DNA of 64,000 nt from Nocardia mangyaensis (GTDB lineage: Bacteria > Actinomycetota > Actinomycetes > Mycobacteriales > Mycobacteriaceae): assembly GCF_001886715.1 (NCBI RefSeq), contig NZ_CP018082.1:3224001-3288000 (forward strand), read 5' to 3'. Made by a program: the position numbers and the translations under genes. Of the stretch, positions 16,234 to 25,509 are shown piece by piece (the first letter of the stretch is position 1; each line of letters opens with the position of its first letter). Below the pieces are notes generated by a model that saw only the letters and a list, made by a program, of their open reading frames with translations, was not told the DNA's origin and ran no database searches.

Positions 16234-17064
16234 CTAGCGCTCGTCCGTGTTGGGAAGGCAGCGGACCGAGGGGTGTCGCACGGGGTCGAGGGCGTTGAGA
16301 ACCAGGTCGATGGTCCGGGGGTCGGTCGATTCGGCCAGATGCCCCGCCCGGTCTTCCGGGCAACCGTCCTGGATCAGGGTATTGGTGACATTCGGCGCGT
16401 CGATGAAGGAGACGGAGGGCGGTGACACGATCTGGTCGTAGGCCGTGGCGATCATGGTGTAGCGCACGCTGGGGGCGGTCATCGGGCCACTGTTGAGTTC
16501 GGTGAGATAGGGGGAACCGGCCAGCATGTCGCGGACCGCGGCGCGGTCGAGCAGGTTCAAGGCGGGAGTGTGTGCGCCGAGTGGGGTGATATCCACACCG
16601 GCGACAGCTCTGGTGACCCCGTGCTGCGGGCCGCTGATGGCGACGACGTGTCGCAGCGGATGTGGATCGGTGAACTCCACGCTCACCGCCCTCGCGATGA
16701 GTGCTCCCTGGGACTTCCCGACCACGTCGAGGGCCGTGGTTCCATTGATCTCATGGATTCGCGCGACGGCGGCGGTGAAGTAGTCGACGGACAGCGAAAT
16801 CGGTTGCATGGAATCGTATTCGAGCCCGTACACGCAGCGTCCGTCTTCGAGTAGGGCCTGCCGAACCGGGCCGAGGCTCTTCTCCACCGTCGCGTTGGTG
16901 CCGGGAATCAGCAGAACCGGCGCATCCTCGAGCGTCCCGGCTGGGCACGGGTCGAGTGCTGTGAGTGGTGTGGTGCTCGGCGGGGCGGGTTCGGCGGCCG
17001 CCACTGCGGTGCAGGCGCCGCCCGCGACCGCCAGGGCGACGGCCACGCTGAGAACAGTGCGCAC
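16234..17064 (-). CDS. Secreted lipase/esterase (EstA/EstB class 2-like)
   Basis: 276 aa. The GTG at 17064 is chosen because GGAGG lies six bases upstream and it opens directly into a signal peptide (residues 1-25, ending VAAAEPA). The mature enzyme has the oxyanion strand VLLIPGTNATVE, the nucleophile in VVGKSQGALIARA (G-K-S-Q-G elbow, as in lipase class 2), and late His (AGHLAES). It should act outside the cell on esters. A PadR-like box (17089-17108) lies 25 bp upstream of the start, and the divergent neighbour is a sulfatase with its own box, so the lipase and sulfatase are probably co-regulated for the same extracellular substrate. Confidence 0.87.
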   Translation of the reverse strand: MRTVLSVAVALAVAGGACTAVAAAEPAPPSTTPLTALDPCPAGTLEDAPVLLIPGTNATVEKSLGPVRQALLEDGRCVYGLEYDSMQPISLSVDYFTAAVARIHEINGTTALDVVGKSQGALIARAVSVEFTDPHPLRHVVAISGPQHGVTRAVAGVDITPLGAHTPALNLLDRAAVRDMLAGSPYLTELNSGPMTAPSVRYTMIATAYDQIVSPPSVSFIDAPNVTNTLIQDGCPEDRAGHLAESTDPRTIDLVLNALDPVRHPSVRCLPNTDER

Positions 17065-17088
17065 GGGTAACCTCCGTAGACAGGTGAC

Positions 17089-17108
17089 ATATATTCCTGC
17101 GAATATAG
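17089..17108. promoter_or_regulatory. PadR-like box 3 (lipase promoter)
   Basis: ATATATTCCTGCGAATATAG matches the padR-proximal box at 14 of 20 positions and lies 25 bp before the GTG of the secreted lipase on the minus strand. Confidence 0.6.
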
Positions 17109-17304
17109 CATCACTCGCTTGTGTCGGGTTCGAGCGTGTTGCGCCGAATCTATGTGCTGAAGGGTGTCGCAATGGCGGCAGGTTGACTACGTCGCGGTCG
17201 GTGTGCGGGGCCGACGGTTGTTCGAGCATTCGCTGTGCGGGAGTGGACCGGGGTTGTCCGACTGCTGTCGGTCGTCCTCGGGGCCGCCGCTCGACCGCGG
17301 CGCT

Positions 17305-17324
17305 ATATGTGCGTAGGAATCTAT
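17305..17324. promoter_or_regulatory. PadR-like box 4 (sulfatase promoter)
   Basis: ATATGTGCGTAGGAATCTAT matches the padR box at 13 of 20 and box 2 (11656) at 16 of 20 positions. It lies 141 bp upstream of the first sulfatase. The rest of the 400-bp divergent region (17065-17465) shows no gene. Confidence 0.5.
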
Positions 17325-17465
17325 TGAAAGGGGTTCCTGCCTGGCCTTGGATCGTGTATGAACAGTGTGTCCGCAGATTATCTGAGGATGACACGCCCTC
17401 GGCATGTCTGCCAGAACCACCGGCGACCGAGCGACGCGTCGGCGATCAACCAGAAGGAATGGTCC

Positions 17466-19268
17466 ATGCGAGCAATCATGGTGATGTTCGACAGCCTGAA
17501 CAGGCACCTGCTGCCGCCGTACGGTGGCGACTGGACGCATGCTCCCAACTTCGCGCGGCTCGCCGAGCGCACGACCACCTTCGACAACTGCTGGGCCGGG
17601 TCCATGCCCTGTATGCCCGCACGCCGCGAGATCCACACCGGCCGGCACAACTTCCTGCACCGCAGCTGGGGGCCACTGGAACCCTTCGACGACTCCATGC
17701 CGGAGATGCTGCGGCAGGCCGGCGTCTACACCCATCTGGCCAGCGATCATCCGCACTACTGGGAGGACGGGGGTGCCACCTACCACGGCCGCTACAACAG
17801 CTGGGAGTTCTTCCGCGGCCAGGAAGGCGACCCGTGGAAGGGGCAGGTCGCGGAACCAATGATCCCCGAGGATGTCAAGCGGATGCGCCGCGGGGCGTAT
17901 CGCCAGGATTGGGTGAACCGGCAGCACCTGGACACCGAGGCCAAGCATCCGCAGACATTGACCTTCGACGCGGGCGTGGAGTTCCTGCATACGAACGCGA
18001 GTCAGGATCGCTGGTTCGTGCAGATCGAGACCTTCGATCCGCACGAACCCTTCTTCAGCCACAAGGAATACAAGGACCTCTACCCGCACGACTACGACGG
18101 CCCGCACTTCGACTGGCCGGACTACAAACAGGTCACCGAAACGCCTGATCAGGTGCAGCATGCCCGTTTCGAATACGCGGCGCTGCTGTCGATGTGCGAC
18201 GCATCGCTGGGTCGGGTTCTCGACATCATGGACGAGTACGACATGTGGCGGGACACGATGCTGATCGTGTGTACCGACCACGGGTTCCTGCTCGGTGAGA
18301 AGAGCTGGTGGGGCAAATCTGTGATGCCCTGGTACAACGAGTTGGTTCACCTGCCGCTGTTCGCGTGGGACCCGCGGGCCGCCGAGTCCGCCGGCAGGCG
18401 CAGTGCGTCCCTGGTGCAGACCATCGATCTCGCGCCGACACTGCTGGAGTTCTTCGGGGTTGACCGCACTGGTGACATGCAGGGCGCACCGTTGCCGATC
18501 GCCGCGGATGTGCAGGCACGCAGGGCCGGATTGTTCGGGATTCACGGCGGGCATGTCAATGTCACGGACGGTCGCCATGTCTACATGCGGGCGCCGGTAT
18601 CGCCGCAGAACCAGCCGCTCGAGGAATTCACCCTCATGCCGACGCATATGCGTGCCCGTTTCGGCACCGACGAGCTCGCCGATCTCACGCTCGCCGATCC
18701 GTTCACCTTCACCAAAGGTGTACGGACGCTACGCATCCCCGGGCGCAGCCTGATGAACCCCTACCAGTTCGGCACCCTGCTGTTCGACCTGGCCACCGAT
18801 CCGGGCCAACTCGACCCGATCCAGGACGACGATGTCGAACGTCGGATGGCGGGGCTGATGGTCGAGCTCATGCGCGACAACGACGCGCCGGCCAGTCAGT
18901 TCGAGCGGCTCGGACTGCCGGTCACCGGTCCCGTCACCGAAGCGCACCTGCTGGTGGGTGCCCAGCGCTCGCTGTCTCGCGAGAACCTCGAGCCGTTGCC
19001 GAAACCCGAAGACTTCGCCGGTGGTGGTGCGGCATTGCTGGTTCCGGTGCGTGAGATGCTCGCCGATCCGGTCACCGGGCCGATCCTGCGACGGCATCTG
19101 CCGATTCTCGGCGACACGGAGGTGCTGCAGATGATCGGTGACGCCGCGCTGCTCGATATCGCCGCGGCGGCACGCGGGGCCGTGCCGGTCGACAAACTCC
19201 ACGCGATCGCGACGGAGCTGGCCGCTCTGACAGCCGGGGTTCGGAACCCGGCATCGACCCGGCAATGA
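17466..19268 (+). CDS. Type I sulfatase (Cys-type) with long C-terminal region
   Basis: 600 aa. The ATG at 17466 has GAAGGA eight bases upstream. The sulfatase core covers about residues 1-430: metal ligand region MVMFDSLNRH (Asp9), the formylglycine motif C49-M-P-A-R in SMPCMPARREIHTGR, and the second metal site VCTDHGFLLGEKSWWGK. The remaining 170 residues are helical and not typical of the core. It should cleave sulfate esters (or phosphonate monoesters, a related subgroup) once Cys49 is oxidised to formylglycine. No signal peptide, so the enzyme is cytosolic. Its stop overlaps the start of the formylglycine-generating enzyme, which ties activation to synthesis. A PadR-like box lies upstream. 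Confidence 0.92.
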   Translation: MRAIMVMFDSLNRHLLPPYGGDWTHAPNFARLAERTTTFDNCWAGSMPCMPARREIHTGRHNFLHRSWGPLEPFDDSMPEMLRQAGVYTHLASDHPHYWEDGGATYHGRYNSWEFFRGQEGDPWKGQVAEPMIPEDVKRMRRGAYRQDWVNRQHLDTEAKHPQTLTFDAGVEFLHTNASQDRWFVQIETFDPHEPFFSHKEYKDLYPHDYDGPHFDWPDYKQVTETPDQVQHARFEYAALLSMCDASLGRVLDIMDEYDMWRDTMLIVCTDHGFLLGEKSWWGKSVMPWYNELVHLPLFAWDPRAAESAGRRSASLVQTIDLAPTLLEFFGVDRTGDMQGAPLPIAADVQARRAGLFGIHGGHVNVTDGRHVYMRAPVSPQNQPLEEFTLMPTHMRARFGTDELADLTLADPFTFTKGVRTLRIPGRSLMNPYQFGTLLFDLATDPGQLDPIQDDDVERRMAGLMVELMRDNDAPASQFERLGLPVTGPVTEAHLLVGAQRSLSRENLEPLPKPEDFAGGGAALLVPVREMLADPVTGPILRRHLPILGDTEVLQMIGDAALLDIAAAARGAVPVDKLHAIATELAALTAGVRNPASTRQ

Positions 19269-20335
19269 CGAGCTGTGGCCGCAGCGGGCCCGCTTCCGAG
19301 ACTTACTCCTCCGCTATGTACATTCGAATGCACGAGCCCAGATCGCAGCGGACGGAGGTGCCAGTGGGGCCGGCCGAGTCGCCGAGCTGCTGCATGCCGG
19401 CCCGCGCGGGAGCACATCCGCCGGAGACCGGCGCGCAGATTCGTGGTGAGCCGGTCGCTGCCGGTGTCGCGGACACGGCGGGAATGGTCGCGCTGCCCGG
19501 CGGGGAGTTCTCGATGGGTAATGCGCACGGTGACGGCTATCGATCCGATGGCGAGGGGCCGGTGCGCCCCGTCCGGCTCGATCCGTTCCACCTCGATGCC
19601 AGGGCTGTCGACAACGCCCGGTTCGCCGCCTTCGTCGCGGCCACCGGGTATCGCACCGAGGCCGAGCGTCTCGGCTGGTCGTATGTCTTCGCCGGATTCC
19701 TCCCCGCCGCGGTGCGCCGACGGTCGCAGCGACCCGAGCGCACCCCGTGGTGGTGCGCGGTCGAGGGTGCGGTGTGGGACCACCCGGAGGGGCCGGGCAG
19801 CGGGCTGGACGATCGCGCGGACCACCCGGTGGTCCACGTGTCCTGGAACGACGCGCGGGCCTACTGCGACTGGGCGGGCAAGCGGCTGCCGACGGAGGCG
19901 GAGTGGGAGTACGCCGCGAGAGGCGGCCTGGTCGGTGCGCGATATCCGTGGGGCGATGAACTCGACGCCGGTGGCGAATACCGGTGCAACATCTGGCGCG
20001 GCAGCTTCCCGGCGAAGAACACCGCTGCCGACGGCTACCGCGGCACGGCCCCGGTCGACGCGTTCGCGCCCAACGGGTTCGGGCTCTACAACATGACCGG
20101 CAACGTCTGGGAGTGGTGCGCGGACTGGTGGACCACAGAACACGGTGCGGTACCGGTCGCGAATCCGGCCGGTCCGGCCACCGGTGAGGCCAGGGTGATC
20201 CGCGGCGGCTCACATATGTGTCATGACTCGTACTGTTTTCGCTATCGGGTCGCTGCCCGCTCGGCGAATACGCCGGACAGTTCCAGTGCGCACACCGGAT
20301 TCCGCTGTGCGCTGTCGACATTCGCCGTCGCGTGA
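19265..20335 (+). CDS. Formylglycine-generating enzyme (sulfatase activator)
   Basis: 356 aa from the ATG overlapping the sulfatase stop (ATGA); starts at 19316 or 19328 are also possible. The FGE-sulfatase domain begins near residue 75 (MVALPGGEFSMGNAHGDGY) and contains WNDARAYCDWAGKRLPTEAE, GNVWEWCADWW and RYRVAARSANTPDSSS. The catalytic pair C319/C324 is present in CHDSYC, so the enzyme should be active in oxidising the motif Cys of sulfatases to formylglycine with copper and O2. An N-terminal CCMPARAG segment, seen in several bacterial homologues, supports a start upstream of it. It serves both sulfatases of this cluster and perhaps others in the genome. Confidence 0.92.
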   Translation: MTSCGRSGPASETYSSAMYIRMHEPRSQRTEVPVGPAESPSCCMPARAGAHPPETGAQIRGEPVAAGVADTAGMVALPGGEFSMGNAHGDGYRSDGEGPVRPVRLDPFHLDARAVDNARFAAFVAATGYRTEAERLGWSYVFAGFLPAAVRRRSQRPERTPWWCAVEGAVWDHPEGPGSGLDDRADHPVVHVSWNDARAYCDWAGKRLPTEAEWEYAARGGLVGARYPWGDELDAGGEYRCNIWRGSFPAKNTAADGYRGTAPVDAFAPNGFGLYNMTGNVWEWCADWWTTEHGAVPVANPAGPATGEARVIRGGSHMCHDSYCFRYRVAARSANTPDSSSAHTGFRCALSTFAVA

Positions 20336-20372
20336 CCCTTGACACGGCGAACTACCGATGCAATTCTCAGTA

Positions 20373-20392
20373 CTAAGTTCCTAGGAACATAG
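20373..20392. promoter_or_regulatory. PadR-like box 5, autoregulatory site of padR
   Basis: CTAAGTTCCTAGGAACATAG contains the perfect 12-bp palindrome GTTCCTAGGAAC and runs into the AGGAG ribosome-binding site (20391-20395) of the padR gene. Binding there would block both transcription and access to the start, so autorepression is likely. I used it as the reference for the other boxes. Confidence 0.7.
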
Positions 20393-20403
20393 GAGACCAG
20401 ACA

Positions 20404-20970
20404 ATGCAGCTCGACTACGTGATCCTCGGCGCGCTCGCCCTTGGCCGGTACTCCGGTTACGACCTGCGCCGCTGGATGGACGGCGCGGGCCGCTACATCG
20501 GCTACGGCGTCCAGTTGCCACAGATCTACCGACGATTGGGCGTCCTCGTCGACCGCGGGCTGGTCGAGTTCGAGGTCGACCAGCGTTCTGGTCGTCCGGA
20601 TGCCAAGGTCTACTCGCTCACCGATGCCGGGCGGACCGTGCTCCTCGACTGGGCCCGGTCGCCGTTCGAACCCTCCCCGCGACCGATGGATCCGGATTTC
20701 AAGCTGCGCTTCTTCTTCGCCGGGCAACTCGATCGCGAGATCGCCATCGACATCGTTCGGACCGAACTCCAGTACCGGCTCGACAACGACAACCTCTCGG
20801 CCGACGCCCCGCTTCCCGAGAGCTATCAGCCGCAGATCCCGGGTCTCGATCCCGAGTGGGCGCGCGAGGTGCACGTCCTGGCTCACGAACATGGCTATGC
20901 CTCCACGGCGGCCTATGTCGCGTGGCTACAGCTCACGCTGGCACGACTGGAGTCGGGCCGCACGCGCTGA
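20404..20970 (+). CDS. PadR family transcriptional repressor
   Basis: 188 aa. The N-terminal winged helix (YVILGALALGRYSGYDLRRW, IYRRLGVLVDRGLVEFEVDQ) and C-terminal helical dimerisation region are typical of PadR subfamily-1 proteins. AGGAG precedes the ATG by eight bases. The gene sits between the FGE gene and the second sulfatase. Palindromes with PadR-type symmetry occur at its own promoter and in front of the lipase, first sulfatase, DUF202 pair and peptide-type ABC importer, so it is the probable regulator of the whole 11.5-31.4 kb set. The inducing ligand is unknown; PadR proteins often bind phenolic or other aromatic molecules. Confidence 0.92.
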   Translation: MQLDYVILGALALGRYSGYDLRRWMDGAGRYIGYGVQLPQIYRRLGVLVDRGLVEFEVDQRSGRPDAKVYSLTDAGRTVLLDWARSPFEPSPRPMDPDFKLRFFFAGQLDREIAIDIVRTELQYRLDNDNLSADAPLPESYQPQIPGLDPEWAREVHVLAHEHGYASTAAYVAWLQLTLARLESGRTR

Positions 20971-21069
20971 GCCCAGACCCCGCACCCGCGGTGACTTCCG
21001 CCGCGCCCACCTGAATCGCCCTGACCCGCGGGCGCTCACCCTACCCACCGCACCCCCGGGAGCTTTGCC

Positions 21070-22632
21070 ATGCGCATCATCTATATCGATGTCGACACCC
21101 TACGTGCCGATCACACCACCCCCTACGGCTATCACCGGCCGACTACGCCCAACCTGCAACAGTTGGCGGACAAGTCGGTGGTCTTCGACCGCTATTACTG
21201 TTCGGATTCACCGTGCATGCCCTCGCGCACCGCACTGACAAGCGGGCAATTCGGCATCACCAACGGCGTGATCGGCCATTTCGGTCAAGCAGCCCAGTTC
21301 CGCCTGGACGCCGGGCATGCGCCCGAGCCTGATCGGCCGATGCTGGGGCAGGCACTGCAGTTCGGTGGCTATTACACCGCCGCCGTCTCGGTTTTCGCCG
21401 AGCGACACCGTGCCTACTACTTTCACGCCAATTTCCGCGAAGCCATTCGCGCTACGAGCAATTGGGGTGACGAGGATGCCGCCGACGTCAATCGTGCCGC
21501 GATCGACTGGATCCGCCGCCACGCCGACGATGAGAACTGGTACCTGCATCTGACCTACTGGGAGCCGCATACCGACTACACCCAGCCGGTGGAGTGGACA
21601 ACGAAGATGGCCGAGTCGGGGCCGGTGCAGGACTGGCCCGATGCCGAGACCATCGCGGCGCACGGCGAGGTCTACGGACCGCGCAGCGCGCTGGATCTCA
21701 ACTACTCCCTCGCCGGCACCGGCCGCTCGCCGGTCCCGCACAACATGCCCGACGCGATCACCTCACGCGCGGATTTCGAGCATCTGATCAACGGGTTCGA
21801 CGGTTCGATCGCGTACTGGGACCACCATTTCGGGAAGCTCATGGCAGTCCTCGAAGAGCTCGGGATCGCCGAGGACACCGCGGTGATCGTCAGTGCCGAT
21901 CATGGCGAGTCCTTCGGCGAGAACGGTTCCTATGCCGAGCACGGTCTGGCCAACGAGCCGACCCATCGGCTGCCACTGGTCGTCTACTGGCCCGGTGTCA
22001 CCGACGGCCTGAGCGCTGAGCAGCGACGCAACGACGCCCTGCTCTACAACATCGACCTCGCGCCCACGTTGTGTGATCTGCTCGGGCTCCGGATCCCGGC
22101 GGGATGGCAGGGCGAATCCTTCGCGGAAGCCTTGCGCGGCAACGCTGTCGAATCGCGCGACTACCTCGTCTTCGGCCACGGCGCGCACACCTATCAACGG
22201 GCGGTCCGCACCCGTGACCACCTCTATATCCGTACCTATCACCCCGGCTGCTTCCGGGCCGAGTGGGAGCAGCTGTTCGACGTCACCGCCGATCCCTATC
22301 TGACTCGTGATCTGCTCGCCGACGAACCCGAGCTCGCCGTCGCGATGCGGGCGCGCCTGGCCGAATGGTGGAACACCTACGCCGGACATCCCGGTGCTCT
22401 CCCCGATCCGATGCAGACGACCCTGCAGACCGGGCCCACCTACTACAACGACCCGGCGCGCTACGCACAGCACCTCCGCGACACCGGGCGCGCGCACCTG
22501 GCCGACGACCTCGAACAACGGCTACGGAGTCTGACGATCCCGGTCTCCTGGCAGGCCCCCGATCGGCCGCGCGTCGAAGCATTGCGCAATCGATGGATGG
22601 AGGTTCTGTCCGAGGCCGCAACAAGTTCCTGA
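21070..22632 (+). CDS. Type I sulfatase (Cys-type)
   Basis: 520 aa. The metal-binding N-terminus MRIIYIDVDTLRADHTTPYG, the formylglycine motif C49-M-P-S-R in SDSPCMPSRTALTSG, and SADHGESFGENGSYAEHG for the second metal site are all intact. No signal peptide, so it is a cytosolic aryl- or alkyl-sulfatase that depends on the FGE encoded 0.7 kb upstream. The C-terminal 130 residues include LFDVTADPYLTRDLLADEPE, a usual sulfatase C-terminal module. It lies 99 bp behind padR and 252 bp ahead of the GH3 gene. It shares only core motifs with the sulfatase at 17466, so the two probably differ in substrate. Confidence 0.93.
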   Translation: MRIIYIDVDTLRADHTTPYGYHRPTTPNLQQLADKSVVFDRYYCSDSPCMPSRTALTSGQFGITNGVIGHFGQAAQFRLDAGHAPEPDRPMLGQALQFGGYYTAAVSVFAERHRAYYFHANFREAIRATSNWGDEDAADVNRAAIDWIRRHADDENWYLHLTYWEPHTDYTQPVEWTTKMAESGPVQDWPDAETIAAHGEVYGPRSALDLNYSLAGTGRSPVPHNMPDAITSRADFEHLINGFDGSIAYWDHHFGKLMAVLEELGIAEDTAVIVSADHGESFGENGSYAEHGLANEPTHRLPLVVYWPGVTDGLSAEQRRNDALLYNIDLAPTLCDLLGLRIPAGWQGESFAEALRGNAVESRDYLVFGHGAHTYQRAVRTRDHLYIRTYHPGCFRAEWEQLFDVTADPYLTRDLLADEPELAVAMRARLAEWWNTYAGHPGALPDPMQTTLQTGPTYYNDPARYAQHLRDTGRAHLADDLEQRLRSLTIPVSWQAPDRPRVEALRNRWMEVLSEAATSS

Positions 22633-22685
22633 CCATCCAGCCCCAGCACCCGAATCGGCCTGTTCGGCGAGCCGTGCGTCCTTCC

Positions 22686-22715
22686 TGCCCGGCTGTATCC
22701 ACACACGGCCGGGCA
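22686..22715. terminator. Hairpin between sulfatase and GH3 genes
   Basis: TGCCCGGC (22686-22693) pairs with GCCGGGCA (22708-22715) across a 14-nt loop, in the 252-bp gap after the second sulfatase. It may be a terminator or attenuator; the remainder of the gap (22633-22884) shows no gene. Confidence 0.4.
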
Positions 22716-22884
22716 TCGAACACCCACCCATCTGCGCCAGCCGCCCAAGCCGAATCCGCTTCGCGCGCAGGGGAGTCGAGACATCACCTGCCCCTGCTGA
22801 AAGGCGCGGTGATGTCTTCGCCCCCAGGGGCGCATTGAGCGCGCTCCATCCGCCGGCTGGTCCAGGAACAACGAAGGAACTGTC

Positions 22885-25119
22885 ATGTCTTTGCATCCGC
22901 TCATCACCGAACTGACCGACGCCGAGAAGGCCGCCCTCTGCACGGGCGCGGGCTTCTGGGATCTCGCCGGAGTTCCCCGGCTGGGGATCGAAGGCATCAG
23001 TGTGGCCGACGGCCCGCACGGCCTGCGCAGGCAGGACGAGGACGCCGACCACCTCGGTACGACCGATTCCCGGCCCGCGACCTGTTTCCCGACCGCGTCC
23101 GGATTGGCGAGCAGCTTCGATCCGGAACTACTCGCGCGGATCGGCGGCGCGCTCGCGATCGAGGCGCGGGCCGCGGGGGTCGGGGTGCTCCTCGGGCCAG
23201 GGGTCAACATGAAGCGGTCCCCGCTGTGCGGGCGCAACTTCGAGTACTTCTCCGAAGACCCCCATCTCACGGGCGAACTCGGTGCGGCGATGGTGCGCGG
23301 TCTGCAGGACAACGGGATCGGCGCGTCGCTGAAGCACTTCGCGGCCAACAACCAGGAGCACAGTCGGATGACGGTCTCGGCCGAAGTCGATGAGCGGGCG
23401 CTGCGCGAGATCTACCTGCCCGCGTTCGAAACCGTGGTGCGCAAGGCGCAGCCGTGGACGGTGATGTGCTCCTACAACCGGCTCAACGGCACCTATGCCG
23501 CCGAGCATCGTTGGCTGCTCACCGAGGTATTGCGCGAGGAGTGGGGCTTCCAGGGGCTGGTGGTGTCGGACTGGTTCGCTGTCAACGACCGCGCAGCCGG
23601 TGTCAGCGCGGGCCTCGACCTCGAGATGCCCGCGAGCTCCGACGGCCCCGCCCGGGTGCTCGCCGCACTGGAATCCGGGGAACTCGACCGTGCGGATCTC
23701 GATCTCGCCGCGTCGCGGGTGCTGACTTTGATCGACCGGGCACGCGCGTCCGAGGGCCCTGCGGTCGTCGACACCGATGCCCATCACGAGCTGGCGCGTG
23801 AGGCCGCCCGCCGGTCCGCGGTGCTGCTGCAGAATGCCGGCGCACTGCCGCTGGCGGGGATCGGTGCTCCGATCGTGGTGTGCGGTGCGTTCGCCGTCAC
23901 GCCGCGCTATCAGGGGGCGGGGAGTTCGCGGGTGGTGCCGACCCGGCTGGACAATGCCCTGGACGCGCTGCGTGCGGCGTTGCCCGATCGCACCATCGAA
24001 TACTTCGCCGACTACGACCTGGCCGCCGCGACGGCGGCCGCGGACGCGGCCGAGGTCATCGTCTTCGCCGGACTGCCCGATTCCGCCGAGTCCGAGGGCT
24101 ACGACCGATCGGTGATCGACCTGCCCGCCGATCAGGTCGAGTTCCTGGACACACTGCGGCAACGGCGCGGCCGACTGACCGTCGTCGTCCAGGCGGGCGC
24201 CGCGGTCACCTTGCCGTTTGCCGACCACGCCGACGCGATCCTGCTCGCCTGGCTCGGCGGCCAGGCAGCAGGCACCGCCGTCGCCGATCTGCTGTCGGGC
24301 GCGCACTCGCCGACGGGCAAGCTCGCCGAGACCATCCCGCTGGACCTGCGGCACACCCCCGCGTACACGGCCTTTCCCGGTGACGGCACCACGGTCGAGT
24401 ATCGCGAGGGCATCTTCATCGGCTACCGCTGGTACGAAACCCGCGGCCTTCCGGTCGCCTTCCCCTTCGGGCACGGTCTCACCTACACGACGTTCGCCTA
24501 CTCCGACCTGGAGGTGGCCGTCGAAGGGAACAGCGCCACGGCGGGATTCACCATCACCAACACGGGGGAGTACCCCGCGGCGGAGGTGGCGCAGATCTAC
24601 ATCGCCGATCCGGAGTCGGATCTCGCCCGCCCCGTCCACGAGCTGAAGGGGTTCGCGCGGGTCGAGCTCGGCCCCGGCGAATCCCGTCGGCTGCGGGTCG
24701 AACTCGATCGCCGCGCCTTCGCCTACTGGCATCCGCGGAAGGGCTCCTGGCACGTGGAGGCGGGCGAGTTCGTCGTCCAGGTCGGCGCGTCGAGTACCGA
24801 CATCCGGGTGAGCCAGACCATCCAGCTCGACGGCGAGCCGTTGCCCGGCCGGCTCACCCCGACCTCGTCGACGGGCGCCTGGCTCGCCGACCCGGTCCAT
24901 GGGCCCACGCTCCGCGAGATCCTGGGCCGCGCTTCCGGCGGCCTGGCGGGGGTACTGCTGGACAACCCCGAACTCGACTTCGGCCGATACAGCATGCTGG
25001 TCGGAACTCCGCTCAACCGGCTCTGCCGGATCGACGCGGTCGACTTCGACGTCGATGCGATCAACGACATCATCACCACCGCAACAGCTCCGGCTTCGCA
25101 GGCGCACGCCGCAGGCTGA
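22885..25119 (+). CDS. Glycoside hydrolase family 3 beta-glucosidase-like enzyme
   Basis: 744 aa, the usual length of three-domain GH3 enzymes. Residues about 20-270 form the TIM-barrel domain with SVADGPHGLR, KRSPLCGRNFEYFSEDP, SLKHFAANNQE and the nucleophile Asp229 in VVSDWFA. Residues about 300-510 form the alpha/beta sandwich domain (WLGGQAAGTAVADLLSGAHS), and the C-terminal fibronectin-III-like domain follows (FTITNTGEYPAAEVAQIY). It should release terminal beta-linked sugars in the cytosol, having no signal peptide. With the two sulfatases it can strip sulfate and sugar from the same oligosaccharide or glycoside. A strong hairpin terminator lies downstream. Confidence 0.94.
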   Translation: MSLHPLITELTDAEKAALCTGAGFWDLAGVPRLGIEGISVADGPHGLRRQDEDADHLGTTDSRPATCFPTASGLASSFDPELLARIGGALAIEARAAGVGVLLGPGVNMKRSPLCGRNFEYFSEDPHLTGELGAAMVRGLQDNGIGASLKHFAANNQEHSRMTVSAEVDERALREIYLPAFETVVRKAQPWTVMCSYNRLNGTYAAEHRWLLTEVLREEWGFQGLVVSDWFAVNDRAAGVSAGLDLEMPASSDGPARVLAALESGELDRADLDLAASRVLTLIDRARASEGPAVVDTDAHHELAREAARRSAVLLQNAGALPLAGIGAPIVVCGAFAVTPRYQGAGSSRVVPTRLDNALDALRAALPDRTIEYFADYDLAAATAAADAAEVIVFAGLPDSAESEGYDRSVIDLPADQVEFLDTLRQRRGRLTVVVQAGAAVTLPFADHADAILLAWLGGQAAGTAVADLLSGAHSPTGKLAETIPLDLRHTPAYTAFPGDGTTVEYREGIFIGYRWYETRGLPVAFPFGHGLTYTTFAYSDLEVAVEGNSATAGFTITNTGEYPAAEVAQIYIADPESDLARPVHELKGFARVELGPGESRRLRVELDRRAFAYWHPRKGSWHVEAGEFVVQVGASSTDIRVSQTIQLDGEPLPGRLTPTSSTGAWLADPVHGPTLREILGRASGGLAGVLLDNPELDFGRYSMLVGTPLNRLCRIDAVDFDVDAINDIITTATAPASQAHAAG

Positions 25120-25153
25120 GCTGGCTCGCCTGCGTCCAGTAGATCGGTAGTCA

Positions 25154-25195
25154 CGCGCAATGCTCGGCTGGGTCATCCCAGCCGAGCATTGCGCG
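25154..25195. terminator. Bidirectional hairpin terminator
   Basis: A perfect 19-bp stem (25154-25172 with 25177-25195) around a TCAT loop, 34 bp after the GH3 stop. It ends the glycoside cluster and also faces the importer operon transcribed towards it. Confidence 0.85.
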
Positions 25196-25509
25196 TTGTG
25201 GGCGGCGAGCTGGTGCGCGATGTGTACAAGACGAGCAAGTCCCATAATCTCTGCGCGAGCGTGCGCCAGTCGGATGGTCGAGATGGCTCCCGGCTTGGGC
25301 AGCGCAGATCGTCCTCGGCGGGCAAGGTACGTGCGCGGCCGGTGATCCAGCGGCGTCGCCCGCCGAACGCTCAGCGCTACGGAAGCTGCGGAGACCTGCT
25401 GACACCCCGAACCCGGCCACACCTCCGGACAGCGACACGGTCGCCGCAACATCCTTTCGGAAAGTTGCGACGACCGTGGAAGTCGTTGTCCAGCTGGTGG
25501 TGTCCGAGG
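25196..25509. other. Intergenic region without a supported gene
   Basis: About 310 bp between the hairpin and the end of the importer operon. The open frames here have no ribosome-binding sites and no recognisable sequence. Nothing else is seen. Confidence 0.4.

Noticed and set aside
19312..19331. Further PadR-like box at the FGE start
   Set aside because: Only 11 of 20 positions match and it lies within the coding overlap region.
23128..25452. 774-codon minus-strand frame opposite the GH3 gene
   Set aside because: Shadow of the GH3 gene; no family resemblance and no ribosome-binding site.
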